This document shows, one piece after another, positions 31,126 to 40,063 of a DNA stretch of 64,000 nt. This stretch comes from Moraxella porci DSM 25326 (lineage in GTDB: Bacteria > Pseudomonadota > Gammaproteobacteria > Pseudomonadales > Moraxellaceae). The stretch is taken from the NCBI RefSeq assembly GCF_002014855.1, contig NZ_MUYV01000005.1:62001-126000 (forward strand). Reading direction: 5' to 3'. Position 1 is the stretch's first letter; every line of letters starts with the position of its first letter. The notes under the pieces are model-generated. The model was given only the letters and a program-made list of their open reading frames with translations, did no database searches and was not told the origin of the DNA. The position numbers were made by a program, and so were the translations under genes.

Positions 31126-32433
31126 ATGCAACCAAATCACTTTCATCGCCAATCTGGCATCAGCGTGCTGCTAATATTATCATGGTTATTGTTGGCAGTT
31201 TTTGCTGTCATTATCGGCTATCTGCTGATGAATCCAGGTGTCGTCACCAAAAGCAGTGAAACACCAGCGCCTGCCATCGCAGCACCGAGCGAGCCGCAAG
31301 CATGGCAGCCGACTTTGGATAATAGCACCAAAACCAATCCTGACACTCCAGCACCGATCGCTTCTTATCATGATGCGGTGAATCGTGCAGCGCAGTCGGT
31401 GGTGAATATTTATACCACGCAGACCACCAGCGCAGAGGTGTACTCCAATGACCCTGTGATGCAGCGCTTTTTGGAGCGTTATTATGGCGGCTCACCCCAA
31501 GGCAGCAGTCTTGGCTCGGGCGTGGTGGTGTCTGATGAGGGCTATATCATTACCAATGCTCATGTCATCGAATTAGCCGATGAGATCGTCGTGGCATTCA
31601 ATGATGGCAGAAAAGCCACTGCCACTGTCGTCGGCAGCGATACAGACAGCGATCTGGCGGTGATCAAGGTGCAGCTGGATAATCTGGTACCAATGGCATT
31701 TCGCGCCGAGCCGATCCGTGTCGGTGATGTGGCGTTGGCGATCGGCAATCCTTTTGGGGTCGGTCAGACGGTCACTCAGGGCATCATTTCAGCGACAGGG
31801 CGCGCTGGCATTGGTGTGAGTAGCTTTGAGGATTTTATTCAGACGGATGCTGCGATCAATCCTGGTAATTCAGGCGGTGCGCTGGTGGATGCCAATGGTG
31901 CCTTGATCGGGATTAACACGGCGATATACTCACGCTCTGGTGGCTCGATGGGTATTGGCTTTGCCATTCCGACCCAGATCGTGCAGCAAGTGATGACGGG
32001 TCTGATCACCACAGGCAAGGTCAGCCGTGGGTGGATGGGTATCGAGATGGCGCGGACGATGAACGATCCGACGCGTGTAGAAGATAGCGCGGTGACCGTG
32101 GCACATGTCTGGGAAAATAGCCCAGCTGCGGCAGCAGGCGTGCAAGTCGGTGATGTCATCAGCAGCATCGATGGCATACAGATTAAAGATGCCAATGCGC
32201 TAATCGGCATCGTCGCGCGTAAGGCACCTGGCAGTCAGCTGTCGATGGAGGTACTGCGCAACCAGACACCGATGACGCTGCAAGTGGTGCTGGCCGAGCG
32301 ACCAAATTTTGATGAATTGACACAGTCTCAGCGCACCCCTGCCAATCCATCTGCGCCATCAGCACCTTCGCAAGCTGAACAAATCCAAGAGCTGATGCGT
32401 CAGTTGCAGCAGCTGCGCCAAAATCAGCGCTAG
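31126..32433 (+). CDS. DegS/HtrA-type trypsin-like serine protease with one PDZ domain
   Basis: A 435-residue periplasmic protease anchored by one N-terminal membrane segment (about residues 14-36). The catalytic triad is His146 (ITNAHVIE), Asp176 (DSDLAVIKV) and Ser249 (NPGNSGGALV). A single PDZ domain follows (about residues 300-390, with ENSPAAAAGVQVGDVISSIDG) and the protein ends in a Gln-rich tail. One PDZ plus an anchor is the DegS arrangement; DegS cleaves anti-sigma factor RseA, but that role is not shown here and no rse gene is near. ATG 31126 has AGGAAAA upstream and gives a normal anchor; the frame is open to 31021. Confidence 0.88.
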   Translation: MQPNHFHRQSGISVLLILSWLLLAVFAVIIGYLLMNPGVVTKSSETPAPAIAAPSEPQAWQPTLDNSTKTNPDTPAPIASYHDAVNRAAQSVVNIYTTQTTSAEVYSNDPVMQRFLERYYGGSPQGSSLGSGVVVSDEGYIITNAHVIELADEIVVAFNDGRKATATVVGSDTDSDLAVIKVQLDNLVPMAFRAEPIRVGDVALAIGNPFGVGQTVTQGIISATGRAGIGVSSFEDFIQTDAAINPGNSGGALVDANGALIGINTAIYSRSGGSMGIGFAIPTQIVQQVMTGLITTGKVSRGWMGIEMARTMNDPTRVEDSAVTVAHVWENSPAAAAGVQVGDVISSIDGIQIKDANALIGIVARKAPGSQLSMEVLRNQTPMTLQVVLAERPNFDELTQSQRTPANPSAPSAPSQAEQIQELMRQLQQLRQNQR

Positions 32434-32503
32434 GCGATAAGCTTGGATCAATCGTGAGCTGCCATCTGGTGACTTCACACAGCTTCGGTTATGAGAATCA
32501 ATC

Positions 32504-32533
32504 ATCAAGTCATCAGACGATGGCTTGATTTTT
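32504..32533 (+). terminator. terminator after the DegS-like gene
   Basis: ATCAAGTCATC (32504-32514) pairs with GATGGCTTGAT (32519-32529), one wobble pair, around a 4-base loop, followed by T. Confidence 0.75.
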
Positions 32534-32586
32534 ATATCAAATGATTAATTTTATAAAATAAGCCCAATATCCATGCAGGAGGTTAC

Positions 32587-33186
32587 ATGATTTATAAATG
32601 GTTTAATCCGAATTTAAAATATGCTGATTATGGTGGAAAAACAGAAGCTGATCAAGCTTCCATGACCTGGGAAAGTTTTATTTTAGGTGTTCCATTACCC
32701 CCTCTTGAGCAATGGAAAACACCAACTTTAGAACAGTATCTAAATGGACGTAAAAAACTAAGATTAGTAGCAGATTGTGTAAAATCAGGCTCTCATCACC
32801 TGATTAACCAAAAATCAGTAGATGCTTTAGCTGATATTTGGGAAAAACACGCCACTTTATATCCTGTGATACTGGAGGATAAACCCAATGAACCTTATTA
32901 TATGGTCGTGATTAAAACAGTCATTGATTGTATTGATAGAGAAAAATCTATTGGCGCTTTAAGTGAATTTGATGAAGACAAGAAAAGTAAAAATTATTTT
33001 GACTGTGTTTATCAATGGGTATTTAGAGAAGGTGAAATAGGGGATAATGCACTATTTGTCCTTCCAGATAATCCCATAGCCGTATATGCCACAGAAGAAT
33101 TTAAACAGCGAGTAATACAAGCAGGATTAACGGGTTTTGGATTTATTAAAAGTATGTTTGATGAAGAAAAACCATTTATTAGTTAA
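32587..33186 (+). CDS. orphan immunity-like protein (Imm11/DUF1629-like, tentative)
   Basis: A 199-residue cytosolic-looking protein with a full AGGAGG ribosome-binding site. The composition is clearly more AT-rich than neighbouring genes (many TTA, AAA, GAA codons), a sign of transfer. The centre reads HHLINQKSVDALADIWEK and then an alternating beta/alpha stretch with LYPVILEDKPNEPYYMVVI and CIDREKS, which resembles Imm11-type (DUF1629) immunity proteins of polymorphic toxin systems. No toxin gene or fragment is visible beside it. The family call is from pattern memory and is weak; the alternative is an unrelated hypothetical protein. Confidence 0.6.
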   Translation: MIYKWFNPNLKYADYGGKTEADQASMTWESFILGVPLPPLEQWKTPTLEQYLNGRKKLRLVADCVKSGSHHLINQKSVDALADIWEKHATLYPVILEDKPNEPYYMVVIKTVIDCIDREKSIGALSEFDEDKKSKNYFDCVYQWVFREGEIGDNALFVLPDNPIAVYATEEFKQRVIQAGLTGFGFIKSMFDEEKPFIS

Positions 33187-33204
33187 AATTGATCACTGAT
33201 AAAA

Positions 33205-33238
33205 ACACCCCAAGGCAGGATGCTTTGGGGTGTATTTT
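33205..33238. terminator. bidirectional terminator between the immunity-like gene and the Nramp-like gene
   Basis: ACACCCCAA-GGCA and TGC-TTTGGGGTGT (33205-33233) form a long stem flanked by A on the left and T on the right, fitting the convergent genes on both sides. Confidence 0.82.
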
Positions 33239-33257
33239 TGGGATGGATAATAACGAG

Positions 33258-34511
33258 TTAGCCGATAAAGCCAAAAAATTGCAACAAGAACAAAATGGTA
33301 AAGCCTGACAAGAACACGATGCCTGCTAGAGCAAATAGCGTCATGGCCGTGCTGATGTTGCCTTCTTTTTTGATCAGCTTGTAGTTAAGATAACCAAAAA
33401 TCGGTGCGGTGACAAAGGCGGTGATCATCGCAAATTTTAGCATCGCTGCCATCTGACCCATGAAAAATGCGATCAAGCCATAGCCTGCAATGATAAAAAA
33501 CGCAGTCCATTTGGCGACAAATTTTTCGGTCTCGTGAGTGGTTTCGGTCTTGATTAGCGATAGACACTCAGCGGTGGTACGACCATAGCCATCAGCACAG
33601 GTGATGACCGTGCCATACATGCATAAAAATGCGATGAATGCGACCAGTAGGCGCGACCATTCGCCGATGGTCTCGGTGTACATCTGAATGAGCTGACCGA
33701 CATAAGCACCGCCTTGCATGGCGATCTCTTGACCTGTACCGTACTGAACGAACACACCCAGCGCCAAGAAAAACAGCGCCAAAATCGCAGAAGTCAGATA
33801 GCCGACATTAAAGTCAATCATCCCTTGGTAGCGGTTGGTGTGGTCGGTGCGAATCTTTTTGGCAGTCCAAACAGAAGTGATGGCCGAGAACTCAAGCGGT
33901 GCTGGCATCCAGCCCATCAAAGCGATGATAAAGCCAAGCGCTGCCAAATTCCAAGGCGATGCAGGTACAAAATCAGGTGCCATCACCGCAGGCTTGCCCA
34001 TCGCCACAAATACCGCTGCCACGGTCGCTACCGTCAACGCCACGATGATCCATTTGGTCACGCCATCAAGCAGCTTGTAGTGACCGGCAAATAGCAGCAG
34101 CCATGATGAGAACATGACGATGGCAGCCAATGCCAAAGTGTTCAACTCAAATGGCAATAAGTAGCCCAAAATCACCGATGCCAAGACCGCAACAGCGCCT
34201 GTGCTGATGATGCCTGATAAGATACACAAGACAAAAAACGCCAAAATATAAAAGCGCGACAGCTTAGCATAACCTGCCACCAAACTCTCACCTGTGCTGT
34301 ACGCATACTCAGTGCCGAAACGGTAAAATGGGTATTTGAATAGATTGGCAAGGACAATCATAATCGCCAGCTGCCAGCCGTAGAGCGCACCTGCTTGGGT
34401 CGATGCCACCAGATGCGAACCACCGATGGCCGCAGAAGCCATCAAAATCCCTGGGCCAAATGAGCGCCATGACAGCTTGTGGCTTTGATTCATAGAAGAG
34501 ATGTTATTCAT
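33258..34511 (-). CDS. Nramp-family (SLC11-like) transporter lacking the canonical metal motif
   Basis: A 417-residue protein with about 11 membrane segments and an overall Nramp fold. The first segment reads FGPGILMASAAIGGSHLVAS: the family's GPG-start is present, but the metal-coordinating DPGN of canonical Mn/Fe transporters is missing. In the sixth segment, MPH is replaced by MPA (LMGWMPAPLEFSAI). This places it in a divergent Nramp-related group whose substrate is not the usual Mn/Fe set, or is unknown. The ATG at 34511 is followed by a second in-frame ATG six codons on. It stands alone, divergent from prfA across 289 bases with no other gene. Confidence 0.82.
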   Translation of the reverse strand: MNNISSMNQSHKLSWRSFGPGILMASAAIGGSHLVASTQAGALYGWQLAIMIVLANLFKYPFYRFGTEYAYSTGESLVAGYAKLSRFYILAFFVLCILSGIISTGAVAVLASVILGYLLPFELNTLALAAIVMFSSWLLLFAGHYKLLDGVTKWIIVALTVATVAAVFVAMGKPAVMAPDFVPASPWNLAALGFIIALMGWMPAPLEFSAITSVWTAKKIRTDHTNRYQGMIDFNVGYLTSAILALFFLALGVFVQYGTGQEIAMQGGAYVGQLIQMYTETIGEWSRLLVAFIAFLCMYGTVITCADGYGRTTAECLSLIKTETTHETEKFVAKWTAFFIIAGYGLIAFFMGQMAAMLKFAMITAFVTAPIFGYLNYKLIKKEGNISTAMTLFALAGIVFLSGFTILFLLQFFGFIG

Positions 34512-34800
34512 AATTAAAACCTAATAAGAACGCACAAAATAGGCCAAGCCTGATGGCAGCGTGCGCAATGATTGCTTGATAAATTTTTACAAACTAACAC
34601 AGAGTAGCATAATTTCAAAGCATGTCAAACAAAAAATATGGAATAAAAGATATAACCAAGCCAATTTTGCCTTATTTAAGCTTCTAAAGAGCCATCGGCA
34701 GATGATCTGTGCCTAAAATGGATGAAAAAAAAGCCAAGATGTGGCAAAATACCAAGCTGTCCATCTATGAAATCAACAGCAACTACTGGCCGAACCTATT

Positions 34801-35880
34801 ATGAAAGAATCCTTGCGACATCGTTTAGACCAAATGGTCGATCGCTTTGAAGAAGTGACTGCACTGTTATCCGATCCTGATACCATCAGCGACAGCAAAA
34901 AATTCCGTGAGCTGTCGATGGAGCATAGTGATTTGGCCTTGATTAGTGAAACTTGGCAAAAGTTTGTCCAAGCTGAAGAGGATTTGGCGACGGCCAAAGA
35001 GCTGATGGATGATCCTGATATGAAAGAAATGGCCGCTGAAGAGATTGACAATGCCAAAGCGATCATCAATGAGCTAGAAGATACGCTCAATGTGATGATG
35101 CTACCAAAAGATCCCAATGACAAGGCGACGGCATTTTTGGAAATCCGAGCAGGCACAGGTGGCGATGAGGCAGCGATTTTTAGCGGTGATCTGTTTCGCA
35201 TGTATCAAAAATATGCCCAATCCCAAGGCTGGCAAGTCGAAGTGCTGTCGGCCAATGAAGGCGAGCATGGTGGTTATAAAGAAATCATCAGCCGCGTCTC
35301 GGGCGCTGGCGTCTATGGGCGACTGAAGTTTGAATCTGGCGCCCATCGCGTGCAGCGCGTGCCTGCCACCGAGTCCCAAGGCCGTGTGCATACCTCGGCA
35401 TGTACTGTGGCGGTGATGCCTGAGGTCGAAATCGATGACAGCGTACAGATCAATCCAGCCGATCTGCGCATCGACACCTACCGCTCCAGTGGTGCAGGCG
35501 GTCAGCATGTAAACACCACTGACTCTGCGGTGCGTATCACTCATATTCCGACAGGCGTGGTCGCTGAATGCCAACAAGAACGCTCTCAGCACGCCAACAA
35601 AGAAAAAGCGATGAAAATGCTGGTGGCACGCATTCAGCAAGCCAAAGTCCAAGCGCAGATTGATGCCACCAGTGACATGCGACGCAATCTCGTTGGCTCG
35701 GGTGATCGCTCTGAGCGCATCCGTACTTATAATTTCCCGCAAGGTCGCATGACTGATCACCGCATCAACTTGACGCTATACAAGCTCGATGCCATCATGG
35801 AAGGGGATTTGACCGAGCTACTAGATAGCTTATTGCGTGAACATCAAGCAGATCTGATGGCGAGTGTCGGGTCGGAGTGA
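34801..35880 (+). CDS. prfA: peptide chain release factor 1
   Basis: Recognises UAA and UAG stop codons and triggers peptide release. The 359-residue product has the PAT tripeptide ([14 protein letters not shown]) that reads the stop codon and the GGQ motif in [17 protein letters not shown]. Length is typical. hemA/prmC, frequent neighbours, are not present. A terminator follows. Confidence 0.97.
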   Translation: MKESLRHRLDQMVDRFEEVTALLSDPDTISDSKKFRELSMEHSDLALISETWQKFVQAEEDLATAKELMDDPDMKEMAAEEIDNAKAIINELEDTLNVMMLPKDPNDKATAFLEIRAGTGGDEAAIFSGDLFRMYQKYAQSQGWQVEVLSANEGEHGGYKEIISRVSGAGVYGRLKFESGAHRVQRVPATESQGRVHTSACTVAVMPEVEIDDSVQINPADLRIDTYRSSGAGGQHVNTTDSAVRITHIPTGVVAECQQERSQHANKEKAMKMLVARIQQAKVQAQIDATSDMRRNLVGSGDRSERIRTYNFPQGRMTDHRINLTLYKLDAIMEGDLTELLDSLLREHQADLMASVGSE

Positions 35881-35899
35881 CTTTGGTGGATGATCAATG

Positions 35900-35929
35900 G
35901 CTTGCATGCGTGAGTATGCAAGCTTTTTT
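35900..35929 (+). terminator. terminator after prfA
   Basis: GCTTGCAT (35900-35907) pairs with ATGCAAGC (35916-35923), followed by six T. Confidence 0.87.
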
Positions 35930-36082
35930 ATTTGCCATCACTAATATGATCAACAATGCTTTGACAGATTAAATGTTATAATATATCATATTGTGCGGTT
36001 TGACGCGCAATTTATCAGATGGGCTCACCAGACCAAAAAATTTTCAAAAAGAGGATTGAAGTTTTTTGGCATTTCGTTCATA

Positions 36083-36117
36083 ATATGATAACTGATAATA
36101 GTTATTATTATTATTCT
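36083..36117 (+). promoter_or_regulatory. Fur-box-like hexamer array before tonB
   Basis: Repeated GATAAC/GATAAT hexamers facing GTTATT/ATTATT, with the inverted pair TAACT (36089-36093) and AGTTA (36100-36104), resemble a Fur site. It lies about 60-90 bases before tonB. Confidence 0.5.
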
Positions 36118-36175
36118 ATTTTAAATTTTGTATTATTTTCCTGTGACTCGCTCGGCTTGAGCGGATTGGTTAACG

Positions 36176-37294
36176 GTGGTGATTTCGGTGGATAATTCCA
36201 ATAAAACCAAAGTATTGGCATGGTCTGTAGCGGCGGTATTGCATGGGGCGGCAGGGCTTGGTGTGGCGCAGATGCAGGCCAAGCCCATCAATCCGCCGAA
36301 GATCACGCCACCCATTGAGATTGAGCTGATCAACATGGAATCACCAACGCCTGTGCCTGTGACTCAAGCTGTCGCCATCGAGATGCCGCCTGTGACCGAA
36401 ACGGTGGCGTATAATTCAGCAGCTGAACAGCTACTTGACCCAGTCAGTAAAAATTCATCAGCAGCTATAGAGTTTGAGGCAACTCAAGAGCGTGAAAGTG
36501 TGCCAGAATCTAAAATGGATGATATGAACGACTCCAAGGTGGAATCTGAATCTAATTCACAAATTGAAACGGATAACGAAGACAAACAGCAGGAAGATCA
36601 GTTAGCGCTGCAACAAGCGCTTGAAGCTCGGAAAAAAGCAGAGGTTGATGAGACACGGAGAATGGCCGAGGAGCAGGCTCGGCTATTAGCAGCTCAAGCA
36701 GAGGCAAATAGACAGGCTCTACTAAAAGCTGAGCAAGAGGCGAAATTAAAAGCTGATCAAGAAAAAGCACAATTTTTAGCTGAACAAAATGCTCGTATCG
36801 CTGCTGAGAACGAGGCCAGGCTAAGAGCGCAACAAGAGGCAGCAGAAAAAGCAGCGCAGCTTAGGGCGCAACAAGAAGCGCGTGCCGAAGCTGAGCGAGA
36901 AGCAAAGCTAAAAGCTGAGCAGACAGAAAGAGAAAAAGCCGATCGTGAAAGTCGAGAGCGAGAAAAAGCCGAAAACGAAAAGCGTAGCAGTAATCAATCA
37001 CTGACCATCACCGCTGCCAGTTGGCGTAAAGCACCCAGATTGGGCGGATTTGACCCTGGTGAACAATGTATCAACACATCCATTGAGATCACATTTACCG
37101 TCGATAGTTCCGGCAAGCCATCTAATGTCAGCTTAAATGGCTCAACAGGTGATCGCAAGTATGATAGCTATATTAGACAGCAAGTTGGCGCCGCCAGACT
37201 GCACCCACATGCCGTCGATGGGATTAAAAAAGCGGTTAAGGCAAGATTTCCTGTGCAGCTTAATGAACGCGCAAATGCAAATTGTTCACGGTAA
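36176..37294 (+). CDS. tonB: energy transducer TonB with a TolA-like coiled-coil
   Basis: TonB carries proton-motive energy from ExbB-ExbD to outer-membrane receptors. The 372-residue product has an N-terminal membrane segment with the conserved Ser and His (SVAAVLHGAAGLGVA), a proline-containing stretch (about residues 38-70), a long Ala/Glu/Lys/Arg coiled coil (about 140-275, repeats like AQQEAAEKAAQLRAQQEA), and a C-terminal TonB domain (about 285-365: GFDPGEQCINTS, FTVDSSGKPSNVSL). The coiled-coil spacer is a TolA feature, but the exbB-exbD context and Fur-like site support a TonB role. No ATG is available near the start: GTG at 36176, 36179 or 36188 must be used, and the choice is uncertain. 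Confidence 0.82.
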   Translation: MVISVDNSNKTKVLAWSVAAVLHGAAGLGVAQMQAKPINPPKITPPIEIELINMESPTPVPVTQAVAIEMPPVTETVAYNSAAEQLLDPVSKNSSAAIEFEATQERESVPESKMDDMNDSKVESESNSQIETDNEDKQQEDQLALQQALEARKKAEVDETRRMAEEQARLLAAQAEANRQALLKAEQEAKLKADQEKAQFLAEQNARIAAENEARLRAQQEAAEKAAQLRAQQEARAEAEREAKLKAEQTEREKADRESREREKAENEKRSSNQSLTITAASWRKAPRLGGFDPGEQCINTSIEITFTVDSSGKPSNVSLNGSTGDRKYDSYIRQQVGAARLHPHAVDGIKKAVKARFPVQLNERANANCSR

Positions 37295-37333
37295 TTATCG
37301 CTTTTTTGACATTTAATTATTAAGGTAATATTT

Positions 37334-37882
37334 ATGGATTTTTCATTTTATTGGTCACATACCGATGCGGTAAGTAAGACTTTATTTTTTATTTTGGTTG
37401 CGCTGTCGGTCTCATCTTGGGTGATTGGCGTCATGCGTGTGTTAAATTCACGCCGCCAAGCTGAGCGCATCGCCGATGATTTGACTGCCAATGCGCGCAT
37501 CAGTGATGCCCAGCAGCTGCCTTTTGAGCAGCGCAAAATGATCACCGAGCAGCACTTACTACAGCAGATCGCACGCCAGCGTTATGAGCTTGAAAAGGGC
37601 TTGCCAGTCCTTGGCACGACGGCATCGATCGCACCATTTATCGGACTATTTGGTACGGTATGGGGGATTTTTCATGCACTGCACAGTGTCGGTCAAAGCG
37701 GTCAAGCAGGTTTGGCTCAAGTCGCAGGCCCTGTGGGTGAGGCGCTGATTATGACAGGTCTGGGCTTGGCGGTGGCGATCCCTGCGGTGGTATTTTATAA
37801 CATCGCCACACGCATCAATAAGCGCGCGCTGCACATCGCTACCGACACAGCGCATGCACTGTTGGCACAAGTTGCAAGATAA
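37334..37882 (+). CDS. exbB: biopolymer transport protein ExbB (MotA/TolQ/ExbB family)
   Basis: Proton-channel subunit of the TonB motor. The 182-residue product has three membrane segments (about residues 12-33, 98-120, 140-162) with conserved LPVLGTTASIAPFIGLFGTVWGI and GEALIMTGLGLAVAIPAVV patterns. It is the short form without an N-terminal extension. AAGG precedes the ATG; it follows tonB by 39 bases and precedes exbD by 11. Confidence 0.92.
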   Translation: MDFSFYWSHTDAVSKTLFFILVALSVSSWVIGVMRVLNSRRQAERIADDLTANARISDAQQLPFEQRKMITEQHLLQQIARQRYELEKGLPVLGTTASIAPFIGLFGTVWGIFHALHSVGQSGQAGLAQVAGPVGEALIMTGLGLAVAIPAVVFYNIATRINKRALHIATDTAHALLAQVAR

Positions 37883-37893
37883 GGGGAAGCGCG

Positions 37894-38292
37894 ATGGCAT
37901 TTGAACTGGGAAGTCAAGATGATAACGGCATGAATGAGATGAATCTCATTCCGCTGATTGATATCATGTTGGTGTTGATGATTATTTTTTTGGTGACAGC
38001 GACGGTGCTAAACCCAAGCGTGCCACTGGATTTGCCAAAAACCTCAGCCGTGGTCAATGAAGCCCCGCCTGAGGTGGTGCAAGTCAGTATCGATGCTGCA
38101 GGGCAGGTATTTTGGGATGATCAGCCGGTGACCTTGGATGAGCTAACTGCGCGATTTGGTGATCAAAATCGTGACAATCCACCCCAGATTAATCTGCGCG
38201 CTGATAAAGAGGGCAAGTACGACATGGTGGCGCAGGTGCTGGCACTGGCCAGTCAGTCGGGCATGACTAAGATCGCCTTTGTCAGTGAATAA
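37894..38292 (+). CDS. exbD: biopolymer transport protein ExbD
   Basis: The 132-residue product has one membrane segment carrying the essential proton-binding Asp (LIPLIDIMLVLMIIFLVTAT) and a C-terminal periplasmic domain. It is the partner of ExbB and third gene of the tonB-exbB-exbD operon. AAGGGGAAG precedes the ATG. A terminator follows. Confidence 0.93.
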   Translation: MAFELGSQDDNGMNEMNLIPLIDIMLVLMIIFLVTATVLNPSVPLDLPKTSAVVNEAPPEVVQVSIDAAGQVFWDDQPVTLDELTARFGDQNRDNPPQINLRADKEGKYDMVAQVLALASQSGMTKIAFVSE

Positions 38293-38305
38293 ATTAGCAT
38301 ACAAT

Positions 38306-38330
38306 AAGCGGGTGATTGCCCGCTTTTTTT
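38306..38330 (+). terminator. terminator after exbD
   Basis: AAGCGGG (38306-38312) pairs with CCCGCTT (38319-38325), followed by T. It separates the iron operon from the toxin-fragment array. Confidence 0.87.
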
Positions 38331-38480
38331 ATTTTCCCACCATCGTGTGTCAATCACTGGGCAGATCAACAAAATCGCTTGATGGCTTTAAATATCATGA
38401 TCATTGATACTATTGGTTGATTTGTCATAATATGCCGAGTATGCCTGTTTTGTTAATTTGTCTAATAATTCTTATCCCAA

Positions 38481-39080
38481 ATGATGGTTGCTGCCTACCA
38501 AAAATATCTAGAAAGTGATACACTAGGCTTAACCAATGCCACCCAAGAAATCAAATCCATCATCAAAGAGCGTGGCTCTGAAAGCCTGCAAATAGATGGG
38601 CATAGTCGTGGTACACTCACCATCACCAATGCCTATTCATCATTACTCAATGATGGTGATGCTGGCAAATACAGCAACCTACGCACCAACATGGTTGGTG
38701 CTGCTGCCAATGTCAAAAATGCAGACGACAAACTGGCAGAGCTACAAGGTCGTAATACAGGTAGCTATACTGAACAACAAAAATCAGACATGAGCATTCA
38801 TGTGCAAGGGCATAAATCTGATTTTGTTCACACGGTTATTGGTCTTAATAAGTCAACTGGTGGTGAATTTAGTATTGGCAAGATGTCTGGAATCTTGGGC
38901 AAGACAACAGTGCATAATTGTTATGGGGTTGGAAGTAAAGATTGTTTCATTAAAAATTATTGGAATGACGGCAATCCCAATAATAATATCACCATCCCCA
39001 ATAAAGATGATAAAACCATCCAGATAGATGTACCGCAGTGGATACCATTATACCCACCTTCACAAGAAGAACCTAAATAG
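38481..39080 (+). pseudogene. orphan C-terminal fragment of an FHA/CdiA-type exoprotein (alpha/beta hydrolase-like toxin tip)
   Basis: A 199-codon frame without ribosome-binding site or signal peptide; an in-frame stop lies at 38466. The centre IDGHSRGTLTITNA is a G-x-S-x-G elbow, and the rest (AAANVKNADDKLAELQGRNT, SIHVQGHKSDFVHTVIGLN, STGGEF, TVHNCYGVGS) resembles the C-terminal ends of filamentous haemagglutinin/CdiA-like proteins of Moraxella and Neisseria. The secretion and filament parts are missing, so it is a silent tip or remnant. The AGGAG of the next gene begins in its stop codon. Its last third is repeated downstream (see the tandem repeat entry). Function of the tip is inferred from the elbow only. 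Confidence 0.75.
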
Positions 39081-39090
39081 GAGATTAGTT

Positions 39091-39417
39091 ATGAAATTTA
39101 TCGTATTTTCTACCGCTTTGCTTTTGCTATCAGGCTGCACTGCCAGTTATTATGATTATCCTGATGAATATAAGATGTTTCGCTTAAAAGGGCAATTTTT
39201 CAATACTAACAAAGGGTATGAAAAAGTAAAAGAGAATATGTTTGCGTGTGGTTTTAAAAACACAAGTAATAATTTGGGTATGTCCGATAACGAGTGGATT
39301 TTAGCAAATATCTGCATGGAACAAAAGGGATATATCAGAGAGACTTTACCAAAAGGCGTATGCCATAGATACCCTGATAGTTCAGCTTGCCAAGCCCGTC
39401 AAAAAAATCCCAAATGA
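39091..39417 (+). CDS. small lipoprotein, candidate immunity protein 1
   Basis: A 108-residue lipoprotein with lipobox LSGC (Cys16) and AGGAG at 39079-39083. The mature part has three more Cys-containing motifs (ACGFKN, NICMEQKGY, GVCHRYPDSSACQAR). The C-terminal 32 residues are nearly the same as in the second lipoprotein downstream. Position directly after a toxin tip suggests an immunity role, as do membrane-anchored immunity proteins against periplasm- or membrane-active toxins, but this is inference. Its stop overlaps the next fragment's ATG (ATGA). Confidence 0.72.
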   Translation: MKFIVFSTALLLLSGCTASYYDYPDEYKMFRLKGQFFNTNKGYEKVKENMFACGFKNTSNNLGMSDNEWILANICMEQKGYIRETLPKGVCHRYPDSSACQARQKNPK

Positions 39418-39719
39418 CCATCCATATTCAAGGACACGCCGCAGACCCCGTACATGGTGTGATAGGCTTTAACCCAAGTACAGGCGGTACAACCAAGCCC
39501 AATAATGTCTTAGGTGTTGTTAAGGAGGCATTTAATTCTGTTCTTGGCAAAGAAACCACTGCTCATAATTGTTATGGAGTGGGAAGGTCAGAATGTGTGC
39601 AAGCCGATTTGATTAAAAATGAGCAACCGATGACATGGGAACCAGTATACAAACCCAAGATAAGCAGTACAACAAACACTGTTGAGAATCAAGAAACTCA
39701 AAAGGAGAGCGATAAATGA
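39414..39719 (+). CDS. truncated second copy of the toxin tail
   Basis: A 101-residue frame starting in the ATGA overlap: TIHIQGHAADPVHGVIGFNP, STGGTTKP, KETTAHNCYGVGRSECVQAD. It aligns with residues from about 104 onward of the 38481 fragment but lacks the GHSRG elbow, so it cannot be an active hydrolase by itself. It is open from start to stop and coupled to both flanking lipoprotein genes by ATGA overlaps, so it may still be translated. It is more complete at the C-terminus than a random remnant, with 30 extra residues. Confidence 0.68.
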   Translation: MTIHIQGHAADPVHGVIGFNPSTGGTTKPNNVLGVVKEAFNSVLGKETTAHNCYGVGRSECVQADLIKNEQPMTWEPVYKPKISSTTNTVENQETQKESDK

Positions 39720-40063
39720 CTGCAATTAGATTAGCTGTTTTGATATGCGTTACAAGCCTGTTGAACGGTTGTATACTGTTTATGTTTGCTGATAGGTCTG
39801 GACCTCTGGAATCGTGGGAGCATTACTATAAAAAAAGAAAACATGATACTCCTTTTGAAGTCGTTCAAGTGGATATGTTGCACTGTGGATTTGACAACCC
39901 TAGAAATACTTCAGAGTTGTTTAATAAAGACCTTAATCAACATATAACAGCCGAGATTTGTATGGAAAATAAGGGATATCATAAGATTGTTTTACCAAAA
40001 GGCGTCTGCCATAGATACCCTGATAGCTCACCCTGTCAAGCCCGTCAAAAAAATCCCAAATGA
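39716..40063 (+). CDS. small lipoprotein, candidate immunity protein 2
   Basis: A 115-residue lipoprotein with lipobox LNGC (Cys19) and AGGAG before the ATG, which overlaps the previous stop. The N-terminal half differs from the first lipoprotein, while the C-terminal end (ICMENKGYHKIVLPKGVCHR and YPDSSPCQARQKNPK) is almost identical. Divergent heads with a constant tail are typical of cassette exchange. Role as immunity protein is inferred from position only. Confidence 0.7.
   Translation: MTAIRLAVLICVTSLLNGCILFMFADRSGPLESWEHYYKKRKHDTPFEVVQVDMLHCGFDNPRNTSELFNKDLNQHITAEICMENKGYHKIVLPKGVCHRYPDSSPCQARQKNPK

Noticed and set aside
35101..35760. 219-codon frame antisense to prfA
   Set aside because: Lies wholly inside prfA, whose motifs are intact; a shadow of its codon use.
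36776..36960. Repetitive Ala/Glu/Lys codons in tonB as a DNA repeat array
   Set aside because: The repetition is at protein level (coiled coil); the DNA repeats are not regular in length or sequence.
38481..39080. Reading the GHSRG protein as a complete lipase
   Set aside because: It lacks a ribosome-binding site, a signal peptide and a full alpha/beta hydrolase length, and its tail is repeated as toxin-tip fragments.
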